From Microbacterium sp. CH12i (GTDB lineage: Bacteria; Actinomycetota; Actinomycetes; Actinomycetales; Microbacteriaceae): a stretch of DNA of 64,000 bases. The stretch covers positions 428,197 through 492,196 of the forward strand of contig NZ_JHET01000010.1 of NCBI RefSeq assembly GCF_000685355.1, given 5' to 3'. The notes under the pieces were generated by a model. It was not told the DNA's origin. It saw only the letters and a list, made by a program, of their open reading frames with translations, and did no database searches. The position numbers were made by a program, and so were the translations under genes. How positions within the stretch are numbered: position 1 is the stretch's first letter; each line of letters opens with the position of its first letter. Below, one piece after another: positions 36,072 to 46,837 of the stretch.

Positions 36072-38255
36072 TCACATGAGTTTCGTGGACTCCAATGCGC
36101 GCAGCAGCTTCTGATTGAAGCCGATGAGCGGGAGGCGCAGCACCAGACCGAGCAACAGGGCGGGCAGCGCGAACGCGGACAGCAAGCCCAGCGATACCCA
36201 GAAGTCGTTTTCGTAGATACCGGCGATCGCGGAGCGCATTGCGTTCACCGCGTGCGTGGCGGGTAGGAACGGGCTGATGTTCTGGAACCACTGCGGAAGC
36301 ACCTGCAGCGGGTACGCACCACCGGAACTGGAGATCTGCACGACGAGCATCAACACGGCCAACGCCTTTCCGGCGTTCCCGAAGGTCACGACGAACGTGT
36401 AGATGATGAGCGTGAACACGAGCGACATCACCCAGCCGGTCAGGATGAGCAAGAACGGATGCTCGGGCTGCACCTGCGTGAACAGCACGCTGCCCAGGCA
36501 CACCAGCGAACTCTGCAGGAACCCGACGAGCGCGAAGATGCCGAACCTGCCGACATACGTCTGAGTGGAAGTGAGGGCAGGAAGGTTGGAGGCGTCGCCC
36601 CGGGGCGGGTCGACGCGGATGGACACCGAGATCAGCAGTGCTCCCACCCAGAGTGCGAGCATGGTGTACAGCGGTGTCATCGCTGCACCGAAGCTGACGA
36701 CCGAGTAGACCGGCACCCTTTCTAATGTCACGGGCTCTGCGAGATGGGTGGCCAGCGACTGCGGGTCGCCGCCGATCACCTCGGTGAGCTCGCTGAGGTC
36801 GCCGGTATCCATGGTCTTCGTCAGTGCAGCGGCGAGGGCGTCGAATTGATCCGCCGTCTCGGTGAGAGAGCTCGAGATATCAGTCGTCAACGACTCCGCG
36901 TGCACGAGTGTCGTGTTCAGCGAATCCGATCCCGAAAGCGACTCTGCCACGGATGAGAGATCGCCGCCGATCGAGTCGATGTCGCCGCCGATCACGGCCA
37001 GCGTCTCTGCGAGTGCATCGAGCTTCGGCTGCAGACTGCCTGTGTAGGCGTTCTGAGCGTCGTCTACCGCAGCCTTCGCGTTCGCGATCAGTTCGGTGAT
37101 CTCCGCGTGCGTGGCTTGGATGTCGGCATCGGTTTCGGTGATGTGCGTCGCTGCTTCGGCGAGACGATCGTGCAGATCCTGCTGTCGCGCGATCGACGCG
37201 TCGATGCGGGCCACTGCCCGGTCGAACGAGTCCTGTGCCGATTCGGGAAGGAGCGGGCGGACATCATTCACCAGGGTGTCACGCAGCTGTTGCTGCTGAT
37301 CGATCTGGGTCTGCACCCGCGTCGCCACGGCACGGATCGTGTCTGCAGAGCTCGCGGACTGCGCATTCATCGACGAGAACACCTCGTCGATGCTGTCGGC
37401 CACGGCCTGATAGCTGTCGGCCGTGCTGGACAGCGCGTCGCCGATCGTCGCAGCCGTCGACGTGAGAACGCCCTCCAGCGACTGGGCGGCGTCCCTTCCG
37501 GTGCCCAGCGCACCTGTGGCGTCCCGTAGTGCGTCGCCGGACGCCGATACCAGCCCGGACGCGCTGTTGACCAGCGGCCTGCTCGAAGCGATCAGCGAGG
37601 TGAACATGTCGGCTGTCGCCGATGCGGCGCGAAGTTGCGCGCCCACCTCGCCGGCATGCGCCTGCAGTCGCGACAGTGCGGACTGGGTGTCTGCGTCGTC
37701 GAGATACCCGGACAGCGAGGTGATGATGTTCAGAGCGACTTCGCTGAGCTTCTCTGTGAACACCTCGTTGATGTTCGTTGAGACTTCGCCTGCGCCCTGC
37801 TCGGTGATCTTCGGGGCGAGGGCGTTCTTCTTCTCGTTCGTGTAGTACTCGATCTGGATGTGCTCGGAGCCGTTCGAGTAGAAGGTCATCATGTCGGTGC
37901 TGAAGGTCGGTGGGAGCACAATCGCGGCGTAGTACTCGCCGGACTTTGTGCCGTCGATCGCCTCGTCCTCCGAGGTGATCACCCAGTTCAGATCGTTGTT
38001 CGCGCGCAGCTCCGACAGCACTTGCTCGCCGACGTTGAGGCGAATTGGAACGAGGTCGCTCTGGTACCCCTCGTCGGTGTTGGCGACGGCGACGGTGAGG
38101 TTCTCGGTGTTCTCGAACGGATTCCAACTCGCGATGACGTTGAACCAGGTGAACAGGGACGGGATCACGACCAGGCCGAACAACACGATGACTGTCATAA
38201 CGCTGCTCGTCGATCGGCGCAGGTCGTGCCGGAACAGGTGCAGGATGTTCTTCAT
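36072..38255 (-). CDS. YhgE/Pip-family ABC-2-type membrane protein (second of pair)
   Basis: A 727-residue membrane protein. One N-terminal helix lies in SVMTVIVLFGLVVIPSLFTW, followed by the family's FNVIASWNPFENTENLTVAV. A roughly 450-residue extracytoplasmic region has long Ala/Asp/Thr-rich coiled-coil stretches. Five or six C-terminal ABC-2-like helices follow, with GAYPLQVLPQWFQNISPFLP and THAVNAMRSAIAGIYENDFW. YhgE/Pip proteins were named from a lactococcal phage receptor and resemble EsaA of type VII secretion; the transport role is unsettled. The start overlaps the stop of the first YhgE gene (ATGA), with CAGGAG ahead. No ATPase is adjacent. Confidence 0.85.
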   Translation of the reverse strand: MKNILHLFRHDLRRSTSSVMTVIVLFGLVVIPSLFTWFNVIASWNPFENTENLTVAVANTDEGYQSDLVPIRLNVGEQVLSELRANNDLNWVITSEDEAIDGTKSGEYYAAIVLPPTFSTDMMTFYSNGSEHIQIEYYTNEKKNALAPKITEQGAGEVSTNINEVFTEKLSEVALNIITSLSGYLDDADTQSALSRLQAHAGEVGAQLRAASATADMFTSLIASSRPLVNSASGLVSASGDALRDATGALGTGRDAAQSLEGVLTSTAATIGDALSSTADSYQAVADSIDEVFSSMNAQSASSADTIRAVATRVQTQIDQQQQLRDTLVNDVRPLLPESAQDSFDRAVARIDASIARQQDLHDRLAEAATHITETDADIQATHAEITELIANAKAAVDDAQNAYTGSLQPKLDALAETLAVIGGDIDSIGGDLSSVAESLSGSDSLNTTLVHAESLTTDISSSLTETADQFDALAAALTKTMDTGDLSELTEVIGGDPQSLATHLAEPVTLERVPVYSVVSFGAAMTPLYTMLALWVGALLISVSIRVDPPRGDASNLPALTSTQTYVGRFGIFALVGFLQSSLVCLGSVLFTQVQPEHPFLLILTGWVMSLVFTLIIYTFVVTFGNAGKALAVLMLVVQISSSGGAYPLQVLPQWFQNISPFLPATHAVNAMRSAIAGIYENDFWVSLGLLSAFALPALLLGLVLRLPLIGFNQKLLRALESTKLM

Positions 38256-41116
38256 TCGCGCTCCTGCCGTTCCTGCGTGTCATCGGCGTCGCCATCCGGC
38301 TGCTCGGTCTCGTCGTCCCGTTCGTCCGCACGTTCGTCATCGGTCGCGAACAGATCCTCGTCATCGACCGCGAACAGATCCTCGTCATCGACCGCGAACA
38401 GATCCTCGTCATCGGTCGCGAACAGATCCTCGTCATCGACCGCGAACAGATCCTCGACATCAGCGTTGGCGTCGTCCGTTTCCTCCGCATTCTCGACATC
38501 GACGGGATGCTCGAGCACTGCGGTGCGGGCGGGGGCGGGCTCGGTCGCGGCAACGGGAGCGGAGACGGCCAGCAGAGACGCATCGCCAGCGTTCTCGATG
38601 GCCAACGTCTGGTGCAGGTCTGCTTCCGGCATCTCGCCGACCTCGGCTGACTGTTCGATGCTCTGTTTGATGTACTCCAGCGCCACGAGGAAGGCGATGA
38701 GGATCAGGCACCACAGAGCCCACAGGCCGAGCATCGTCGCTTTCGCATCCGGTACGAGCCACGCGGCGACGGCGAGTACGGCCATGATCGCGACGCCCAC
38801 GATCCCAGTGAGCCGCAGCAGAGTTGGATACCGGTCGGTGAATCGCCGCGCGCGCTGCGCAACCTCTGCGCGAAAGCCCTCACCATCCGTCAGCGCACGG
38901 ATGACCTCCGGCGTGCGACGGCGGCCGGTGATCTGCACGTCCTCGCTCACCATCAGCTGGCTGTCGGCGAGTCGGCGGTTGAACAGCAGAGCGAAGTTCC
39001 CAAGTCGACGGCGCAGGAACAGCCCCAGCACGAACGCGAGCACGACGAAGATCGCGAGCGCCCCCATGAACTGCCAGTAGTGGCCGTCGTAGAAGCCGCT
39101 GATGGTCTCGCGCAGCGCATCGATGCCGTAGGTGAACGGCAGAAACGGGTACAGCCCACGGAAGAAGTCCGGCATCATCTCGATTGGGTACAGCCCTGAT
39201 GCTCCGGGGATCTGGAAGATCACCAGCAGGATGCACAGGCCTTTGCCGACGATGCCGAAGCAGACCGACAGTGCGTAGATGATGCTGAGGTAAGCCAGGC
39301 CGATGAGCACACCGGTCCCGACGAACGCGAACGCGTTCACGGTCTGAACGCCGATGACCAGGTTGCCCACGCAGACGAGGACGGCCTGGAACACGGCGAT
39401 CGATGCCAGCAGCATCCAGCGCCCCAGGTACGCCTGACGCACGGATACGCCTTCCACGCCTTCTGTGTCGACTTCGAGCCGCAGGATGACCATCAGCACG
39501 AAAGCGCCGATCCATAGGGACAGGTTCGTGAAAAGAGCGGCCATCGCGGAACCGTACGCTTCGGTGGGGAACAGGACCTTCTCGTCGACCTCGACGGGAG
39601 AGGCCATGAACTGGGCGATCTGATCGGCGTCCAATCCGCTGATCGTGCTGAGCCGGTTCCACACGTCCGCAGCGCTGAGGGCCAGGACGTCGGTGCGTAC
39701 GCCGCCGAGACCGGACTGCGCGGCGGCGAGATTGTCGTCGAGTGCTGTGAGCGCGGTCGTGGTCGCCGTGAGCTGAGTCTTCAGGCCCGCCAGCAGGCTT
39801 TGGGCCTGTGTCACTTGGGTTCGCTGCGCGCCCAGCGCGGACGCGAATGCATCCGCGCTGGAGGACAGCGCCGACATCGCACTGTTGAGTTCGGGGACGC
39901 TTTGTATGAGCGCATCTCGGATGGCACCTGCCGACGTCGACGCGCTGCTGACGGCGGAGTTGATCGTGTCCGCAGACTTCTTGACGGAATCGATCGTGCT
40001 CGAGACGTCGGTGTTCAGCTGGGTCAGCTGGTCGAGCACTTCCTGATCGGCGGCATTGCGCTCCTTGAGCGCGTCGATCGCTTTGCTGAGCCGCTGCGCC
40101 GCCTCGGACGCGGAATCGGTGTCGTCGAGTATCGCCTGCAGTTCGTCGAGCGCGGTGCCGTTCGCCTCGATCACGCTGGAGAGGTCGTCGATCGCCGTGC
40201 CCACCGCGACGTTCGCCTGTTGCAGGCTGGTGGACAGCGTGGCGATCGACGCGTTCATCTTCGATGAGGCGTCGGCGAGAAGGGTGGCTCCGGAGACGTA
40301 CGCCGATGTGACCTTGTCGGTGAACGTCAACAGTTCCTTCTGCGCTTCGGCGGCGATGGTCTGGGCCTGGGCGACGGCGCCCTGCACCTCGCCGAGGGTG
40401 GTGTCGACATCGCTCAGCGTCGACACGGCGCTGTCGAGTCCCGCCTGTGCACCGGTCAGTCCGCTCTGCAGTTCGGTGATGCGCGTTCGTGCGGTGTCGA
40501 CCTTGCCGGCTGCATCGTCGAGGGCGGTGACGGTGGTGTCACGCGCGTCGGTGAGCCGGACCTCAGCATCCTCGCCGGCATTCTTCAACTGGTTGGTGAC
40601 GGTCTCTGCGACCACCGATACGAAGGTGCTGTTGATCTGCGTGTCGAGCGTCGAGGCGCCGACATCGGTGATCTTCGGGGCGATCGCGTTCGCTTTTTCG
40701 TTGACGAAGTACTGCAGGACGGGACGCGTGAACTCGCCGCTGGTGATGCTGATGAAGTCGCGGCTGAAGTCCTTGGGGATGACGATCGCGGCATAGCTAC
40801 GGCCACTCTTGACGGCATCCATCGCCTCGTCCTCATTCATGAACTCCCAGCCGAGCTGGTCGTTCTTCTTGAGCTCGGTGACGAGTTCGCCGCCCACATC
40901 GATGTCTCCGGTCAGATCGGAGGTGGCTCCGTCGTCCTGATTGACGATCGCGACGCTGACGTTCTGAGTGTTCGAGTACGGATCCCAGAAGGCGACGATA
41001 TTGAACCAGGCGTAGAGGGAGGGTGTAACGATGACGCCGATGATGATGATCCACGCCTTGCTCACCCGCGCGAGTCGGCCGATGTCGCGCCTGAACACAC
41101 TCCAGGCGTTGTGCAT
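38252..41116 (-). CDS. YhgE/Pip-family ABC-2-type membrane protein with acidic repeat tail (first of pair)
   Basis: A 954-residue paralogue of the downstream gene. Architecture: N-terminal helix (about 21-42, IIIIGVIVTPSLYAWFNIVA), an extracytoplasmic coiled-coil-rich domain to about residue 520, and six helices with SGLYPIEMMPDFFRGLYPFL and FTYGIDALRETISGFYDGHY. There is an extra C-terminal region with two more helices (about 775-830) and a strongly acidic cytoplasmic tail. The tail contains five tandem copies of the eight-residue unit EDLFA(V/T)DD. GGAGGAGG precedes the ATG. It follows a TetR gene on the same strand with a 43-base gap. Confidence 0.85.
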   Translation of the reverse strand: MHNAWSVFRRDIGRLARVSKAWIIIIGVIVTPSLYAWFNIVAFWDPYSNTQNVSVAIVNQDDGATSDLTGDIDVGGELVTELKKNDQLGWEFMNEDEAMDAVKSGRSYAAIVIPKDFSRDFISITSGEFTRPVLQYFVNEKANAIAPKITDVGASTLDTQINSTFVSVVAETVTNQLKNAGEDAEVRLTDARDTTVTALDDAAGKVDTARTRITELQSGLTGAQAGLDSAVSTLSDVDTTLGEVQGAVAQAQTIAAEAQKELLTFTDKVTSAYVSGATLLADASSKMNASIATLSTSLQQANVAVGTAIDDLSSVIEANGTALDELQAILDDTDSASEAAQRLSKAIDALKERNAADQEVLDQLTQLNTDVSSTIDSVKKSADTINSAVSSASTSAGAIRDALIQSVPELNSAMSALSSSADAFASALGAQRTQVTQAQSLLAGLKTQLTATTTALTALDDNLAAAQSGLGGVRTDVLALSAADVWNRLSTISGLDADQIAQFMASPVEVDEKVLFPTEAYGSAMAALFTNLSLWIGAFVLMVILRLEVDTEGVEGVSVRQAYLGRWMLLASIAVFQAVLVCVGNLVIGVQTVNAFAFVGTGVLIGLAYLSIIYALSVCFGIVGKGLCILLVIFQIPGASGLYPIEMMPDFFRGLYPFLPFTYGIDALRETISGFYDGHYWQFMGALAIFVVLAFVLGLFLRRRLGNFALLFNRRLADSQLMVSEDVQITGRRRTPEVIRALTDGEGFRAEVAQRARRFTDRYPTLLRLTGIVGVAIMAVLAVAAWLVPDAKATMLGLWALWCLILIAFLVALEYIKQSIEQSAEVGEMPEADLHQTLAIENAGDASLLAVSAPVAATEPAPARTAVLEHPVDVENAEETDDANADVEDLFAVDDEDLFATDDEDLFAVDDEDLFAVDDEDLFATDDERADERDDETEQPDGDADDTQERQERE
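38345..38464 (-). repeat. Five tandem 24-base repeats encoding EDLFA(V/T)DD
   Basis: The unit is 24 bases (in plus-strand text cgcgaacagatcctcgtcat plus cgac). It repeats five times in frame near the 3' end of the first YhgE gene; the last copy is degenerate (ctcgacatcagc). Near-identity at the nucleotide level points to recent slippage or recombination and possible length variation between strains. Confidence 0.9.
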
Positions 41117-41159
41117 CAGACCTCCTCCGTGCGCTGTGCGGCATGTTGAGCATAAGACG

Positions 41160-41774
41160 TCACGCGGCGGCCTCGATGATTTCTGGGCGGGCGGCGAGTA
41201 GCGCGTCGGCCTCCTGCCACGAAAGCCCGGCGATGCTCAGCACTGCGCGCACGGCGGTGGTGGCGGCATCTGGGCCGACGACGTCAACCCTCACGACCAT
41301 GCGGGCGGTCTCTTCGATGAGGCGGGCGAGAACGTCGTCGGGGATGTCCGTGCGCAGCGCGTTCGTGCGGCGGCCGCGCTCGACAATCTCCGCCACGGTT
41401 TTGCGCAGCGGGGCAAGGGCGGCAGCGGTGTCGGCGACGTGCGCATCGTCGAGCGCGATGGCCGTCACCGTCTGGATGTGCGCAATGTGGTGCCAGAGTC
41501 GCGCGGCGAGTTCTGCCAGCGCGATGGGCGCCTCGTTGGCGAGTGGCTGTTCGGCGATTGCGTTGAAACGCTGCGCGCCGGTGCGTATGAGCTCAGCGAT
41601 CAGGGCTGAGCGGTCGTCGAAATGGCCGTACAGCGCGCGACGCGACAGTCCAGCGGTGCTGGCGATCAGATCGATCGAGGCATTCGGGTCCTGAGCGAGC
41701 GCGACGCGGGCGGCGGTGAGGATGCTGGTGCGATTCGCCTGCGCATCGCGGCGGGGTGCGCGAACTGTTGACAT
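41160..41774 (-). CDS. TetR-family repressor
   Basis: A 204-residue regulator. The helix-turn-helix is in ILTAARVALAQDPNASIDLI followed by STAGLSRRALYGHFDDRSAL. The C-terminal ligand/dimer domain is Ala/Leu-rich with no recognised ligand motif. It precedes the two YhgE/Pip genes on the same strand. A 26-base near-perfect dyad lies just upstream of its ATG, so autoregulation and control of the whole operon are likely. Confidence 0.88.
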   Translation of the reverse strand: MSTVRAPRRDAQANRTSILTAARVALAQDPNASIDLIASTAGLSRRALYGHFDDRSALIAELIRTGAQRFNAIAEQPLANEAPIALAELAARLWHHIAHIQTVTAIALDDAHVADTAAALAPLRKTVAEIVERGRRTNALRTDIPDDVLARLIEETARMVVRVDVVGPDAATTAVRAVLSIAGLSWQEADALLAARPEIIEAAA

Positions 41775-41787
41775 GCCTTCAGCCTAC

Positions 41788-41813
41788 GATCCTGCACATG
41801 CATGTGCAAGATC
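41788..41813. promoter_or_regulatory. TetR-type operator
   Basis: A 26-base dyad (24 of 26 positions symmetrical) centred on the perfect 16-mer tgcacatgcatgtgca at 41793-41808, starting 14 bases upstream of the TetR ATG. Confidence 0.75.
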
Positions 41814-41829
41814 AGGCGCGGCGGGTACG

Positions 41830-41909
41830 ACAATTTGGGGGCCGAAACGACGGACGTCGGACGGATCACGTGGAATCGTCCGACATCCGTGTATTCGGCC
41901 CCCCATTGT
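41830..41909. repeat. 80-base palindromic element between argG and TetR
   Basis: Arms of 33-34 bases. The left arm opens acaatttgggggccgaaacg and ends acgtcggacg (41830-41863). The right arm opens cgtccgacatccgtg and ends cggccccccattgt (41877-41909). They are complementary apart from a few mismatches. It lies downstream of argG on its strand and could terminate it; its size and symmetry also fit a dispersed palindromic repeat. Confidence 0.75.
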
Positions 41910-41924
41910 GTGGGGCCGGGACTG

Positions 41925-44262
<2,338 letters not shown>

Positions 44263-44287
44263 GCCGGCATCCCCGTCCGAAGCGTGG

Positions 44288-44704
44288 TCAGACCAGACGG
44301 AAGTCGACGCCGAGTGCCCGATAGGTTGGTGCGGCGCGTCGGTCACACGAAAGCAGTGTGATTCCGGCGGCTCTTGCCGCGAGCCCGACAAGCCCGTCGT
44401 AGACCGCTCCGCCTGCGATCCCCGCATGTACGAACGTGGTCGGCGCCCGGAGAGCATCGGTAGCCGGGAGAGCAGTGGAACGCGGGAATACCCGCTCTAC
44501 GATCTGCGCGGCACGCTCCGGCTGGACCCGCGCCGACCCTGGCAATCTCGTCAGAACCGAGAATGTCTCGAACAGTGCGTGGCCGGAAAGCCCGAGCACC
44601 AATCCGTGCGTCGCCTCGCTCACGCTCTCGTGTGCGGGATCCACGTCTCGTATCAGAGCTATCGCAGCGCTCGTGTCGAGGAGTAGATCAGCGCTGGTCG
44701 GCAA
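44288..44704 (-). CDS. vapC: VapC-type PIN-domain ribonuclease toxin
   Basis: A 138-residue PIN-domain RNase, the toxin of a type II module. Acidic site residues are visible at Asp10 (LLLDTSAA), Glu46 (ALFETFS), Asp103 (VYDGLVGL) and Asp121 (SCDRRA). The TTG start lies 17 bases inside vapB, giving coupled translation. The target RNA is unknown. Confidence 0.9.
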   Translation of the reverse strand: MPTSADLLLDTSAAIALIRDVDPAHESVSEATHGLVLGLSGHALFETFSVLTRLPGSARVQPERAAQIVERVFPRSTALPATDALRAPTTFVHAGIAGGAVYDGLVGLAARAAGITLLSCDRRAAPTYRALGVDFRLV

Positions 44705-44918
44705 GGCGCAACTCGCGGATTTCTTCTGTCGTGAGAACGGGTCCTCCGGTGATCACGAGCCGCCCATTCTTCTCGACGACGTTGTCGTGCACCTCGACTT
44801 CGATGCGGACCCCGGTGCCGTCAATGATCAGATCAACCGGGCCGGGCAGCATCCCGAGGCGCTCGCGGATGACCGCAGGGATGACGATTCGCCCTGCCTT
44901 GTCCATGGTTGCCTTCAT
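44688..44918 (-). CDS. vapB: VapB antitoxin, AbrB/SpoVT type
   Basis: A 76-residue antitoxin. The N-terminal swapped-hairpin DNA-binding domain is MDKAGRIVIPAVIRERLGML. The C-terminal toxin-neutralising tail has LTTEEIRELRLADQR. It precedes and overlaps vapC. A perfect 26-base palindrome six bases upstream of the ATG is the expected autoregulatory operator. Confidence 0.9.
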   Translation of the reverse strand: MKATMDKAGRIVIPAVIRERLGMLPGPVDLIIDGTGVRIEVEVHDNVVEKNGRLVITGGPVLTTEEIRELRLADQR

Positions 44919-44923
44919 GCCAT

Positions 44924-44949
44924 CACGATACCATTCGAATGGTATCGTG
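44924..44949. promoter_or_regulatory. VapBC operator
   Basis: A perfect 26-base palindrome made of arms cacgataccattc and gaatggtatcgtg, immediately upstream of vapB. Position and symmetry fit conditional autorepression by VapB/VapBC. Confidence 0.82.
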
Positions 44950-44963
44950 GGGCCCGGGCCGGG

Positions 44964-46076
44964 TCAGTACCCCGGATAGTCCTTCATGAGCTTCTCGAAC
45001 TCGGCCTGATCGGCCTCGCTGAGTAGTTGCGGTGCCAGGAAATAGATCTGCAGCCCCTCGAGCGGCTCGCCGGTGCGGGCGTTCTGCGCCTCTCGCTCGG
45101 CCTGGAATGAGCCGTCCGGGTCGTGGGAAAGGTCGTAGATGATGGCGTAGAACCGCAGCGGGTCGGGGTAGTTGTCGTTGTACCACTCCCATGTGTTCTG
45201 CGTCTGAGGGTCGGTGCTGCCGTAGAACTTCTCCAGAACCGAGCCATCCAACCCCGACGAGGGATCGTTGAACGAGTACATGTCGTACATTCCGTATTCG
45301 TACAACACATCCTGAATGACATCCATGACCGCGAGCTTGCGGTTGTAATCCTGGATCGGCTCATTCGTCATCCATGGCACGGAGATGTACTGCACCAGCA
45401 TCGACTCTCCGCCGTAGCCATTGCGTTCTGGACGGAGGTCTTCCTTTGCGACTTCGGTCCAGGTGTACCCGAATTCCGCGCTCAGTCGGCGGCGGATTTC
45501 GGTGAGCGCCGCGTCACTTGTGGTGCGCACCTCTTCCAGCGACGGCTGCGAGAGAATCTCGCTCGCCGAAGTGTCCTTGATGCCGGGGTATGCCTCTTCA
45601 TGCTTCTGCTTATCAGTCTTCTCACCCTTGTAGCTGCCGGATGCTGAGGTCTGCAGCGCACTCATCGCACCGACAGTCGCGACATTGAACAGGAGCGTGA
45701 CGACGAGAGCGGATGAGGCGAGCACCCGCCCGCGGCGAGAGAACAGCGCTGCGATGATGATGCCGACCACGACCAGCTGCAGCGTCAGCATCGTGACGCC
45801 GTAGATCGCATCGGTGCCGCCGGTAAACAGCGTACCGAGCAGGATGACGGCGAAGAGGATGCCGGCCACCAGAGCGACCCAGCCGATCACGTTTGCCGGC
45901 TGCTTGTCTGTGGGTGCCTCGGCTGTGCTCGTGATCAGTGCGGGTGGGGCACCGGAGGGCAGGGCAGGTGCGGGCGCTGCGCGCCGGGCTCCGTGATAGC
46001 CACCGGGTGGCGGCACCGGAGGTGCGCCCTCGGTGCCGGCCAGATACCGTGTGCGCTGCTTTTCTGGATCTACCAT
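44964..46076 (-). CDS. Unrecognised membrane protein, last gene of the MoxR/VWA operon
   Basis: A 370-residue protein I do not recognise. Residues 1-60 are Pro/Ala-rich and cytoplasmic in character. Three helices follow (about 63-84, 92-112, 118-138), then a soluble domain of some 230 residues with many Tyr/Trp/Asp. That domain has SAEFGYTWTEVAKEDLRPER, MLVQYISVPWMTNEPIQDYN and YAIIYDLSHDPDGSF. It is probably extracytoplasmic given three helices. It overlaps the preceding gene by seven bases, so it belongs to the same transcript as moxR through the VWA genes and likely serves the same machinery. Confidence 0.7.
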   Translation of the reverse strand: MVDPEKQRTRYLAGTEGAPPVPPPGGYHGARRAAPAPALPSGAPPALITSTAEAPTDKQPANVIGWVALVAGILFAVILLGTLFTGGTDAIYGVTMLTLQLVVVGIIIAALFSRRGRVLASSALVVTLLFNVATVGAMSALQTSASGSYKGEKTDKQKHEEAYPGIKDTSASEILSQPSLEEVRTTSDAALTEIRRRLSAEFGYTWTEVAKEDLRPERNGYGGESMLVQYISVPWMTNEPIQDYNRKLAVMDVIQDVLYEYGMYDMYSFNDPSSGLDGSVLEKFYGSTDPQTQNTWEWYNDNYPDPLRFYAIIYDLSHDPDGSFQAEREAQNARTGEPLEGLQIYFLAPQLLSEADQAEFEKLMKDYPGY

Positions 46077-46837
46077 GGCTTGTCCGTCCCGCTGCCGGGT
46101 GCGTCCTCGTCGCCCTGCTGGTTCTGTTCGCGCTCTTCCGCACCCTGCTCGAGGCGCTTTTGGATCTCGTCGAGCTTGTCCTGGTCAGGCTGCGACGGCT
46201 GCTCTTGCTCGTCGCCCTTGTCGCCACCATCCGGCGGGGGCTGCTGACTCTGCTGCTGCTTCTCTTGCAGGCGCTTCTCGAGGTCGTCGAGAGTGTCGCT
46301 CATGCTGCGGTCGGGGTCAGGCGACTGCGAATCAGCCTCCGGGGTATTGCACTCCTCGGGCGTCTCGGCGGTGATCGTGAGACCTTCACCGTAGAGCTTG
46401 GCGGCGCCGACACCATCGCCGGCGGTGACTGCGGCATCGCCCTGTCGTTCGATGACGAGTGCCAGGTTCACGCGCACCGCGCAGACGTCGAGGCCCTGCG
46501 CCAAAGTCAGCCCCTCTTCCAGCTTCGCGCGCGCACCGTCGAGATCCTCTGCGCCGGCAAGCGCCGTGCCGACGTTGTACGGCGCCTTGAACGGCTCGAA
46601 CCAGTTCAAGAACTCCTGGCGTTCGGCAGCTGACGTCGAGCCGGCGAAGTCGCCGACAATGTACGTCGTGATTGCCTGGTGTGCGAAGGCGTACATGGTC
46701 AGCATCTTGCCCACGAACAGCAGCGCAACAATCGTCAGTGGCAGCGTGCCGATTGCGACCCAGCGGCGGATCTGGCGGCGCTTGCGATTCGATGCGAGCA
46801 GAGCGGCCGCGGCATCCGTCTCGGTGGGAGCGTTCAT
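46070..46837 (-). CDS. Unrecognised membrane protein with Gln/Pro-rich charged tail (MoxR/VWA operon)
   Basis: A 255-residue protein. One helix lies near residues 26-50. A helical region of TPR-like spacing follows (about 75-170: AAERQEFLNWFEPFKAPYNV, LDGARAKLEEGLTLAQGLDV, RVNLALVIERQGDAAVTAGD). The tail of about 80 residues is Gln/Pro/Asp/Glu-rich with a coiled-coil-like KLDEIQKRLEQGAEEREQ. The layout recalls BatC/BatE-type partners of VWA proteins, which is inference. The ATG overlaps the upstream VWA stop (ATGA), and its own stop lies inside the next gene. Confidence 0.7.
   Translation of the reverse strand: MNAPTETDAAAALLASNRKRRQIRRWVAIGTLPLTIVALLFVGKMLTMYAFAHQAITTYIVGDFAGSTSAAERQEFLNWFEPFKAPYNVGTALAGAEDLDGARAKLEEGLTLAQGLDVCAVRVNLALVIERQGDAAVTAGDGVGAAKLYGEGLTITAETPEECNTPEADSQSPDPDRSMSDTLDDLEKRLQEKQQQSQQPPPDGGDKGDEQEQPSQPDQDKLDEIQKRLEQGAEEREQNQQGDEDAPGSGTDKPW

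Noticed and set aside
38345..38464. Possible CRISPR-like array
   Set aside because: Units are contiguous 24-base repeats without spacers and encode an in-frame octapeptide repeat.
37279..38583. Minus-strand open frame of about 430 codons across the two YhgE genes
   Set aside because: Out of frame with both genes and composed of Arg/Asp-rich text plus a repeat artefact; the YhgE frames fit a known family.
36072..41116. Prophage origin suggested by the name phage infection protein
   Set aside because: YhgE/Pip proteins are host membrane proteins; no phage structural, integrase or lysis genes are present.
44924..44949. Terminator of the vapBC operon or of the gene ending at 44964
   Set aside because: The perfect palindrome lies directly upstream of the vapB ATG and lacks a T-run, so an operator is the better reading.
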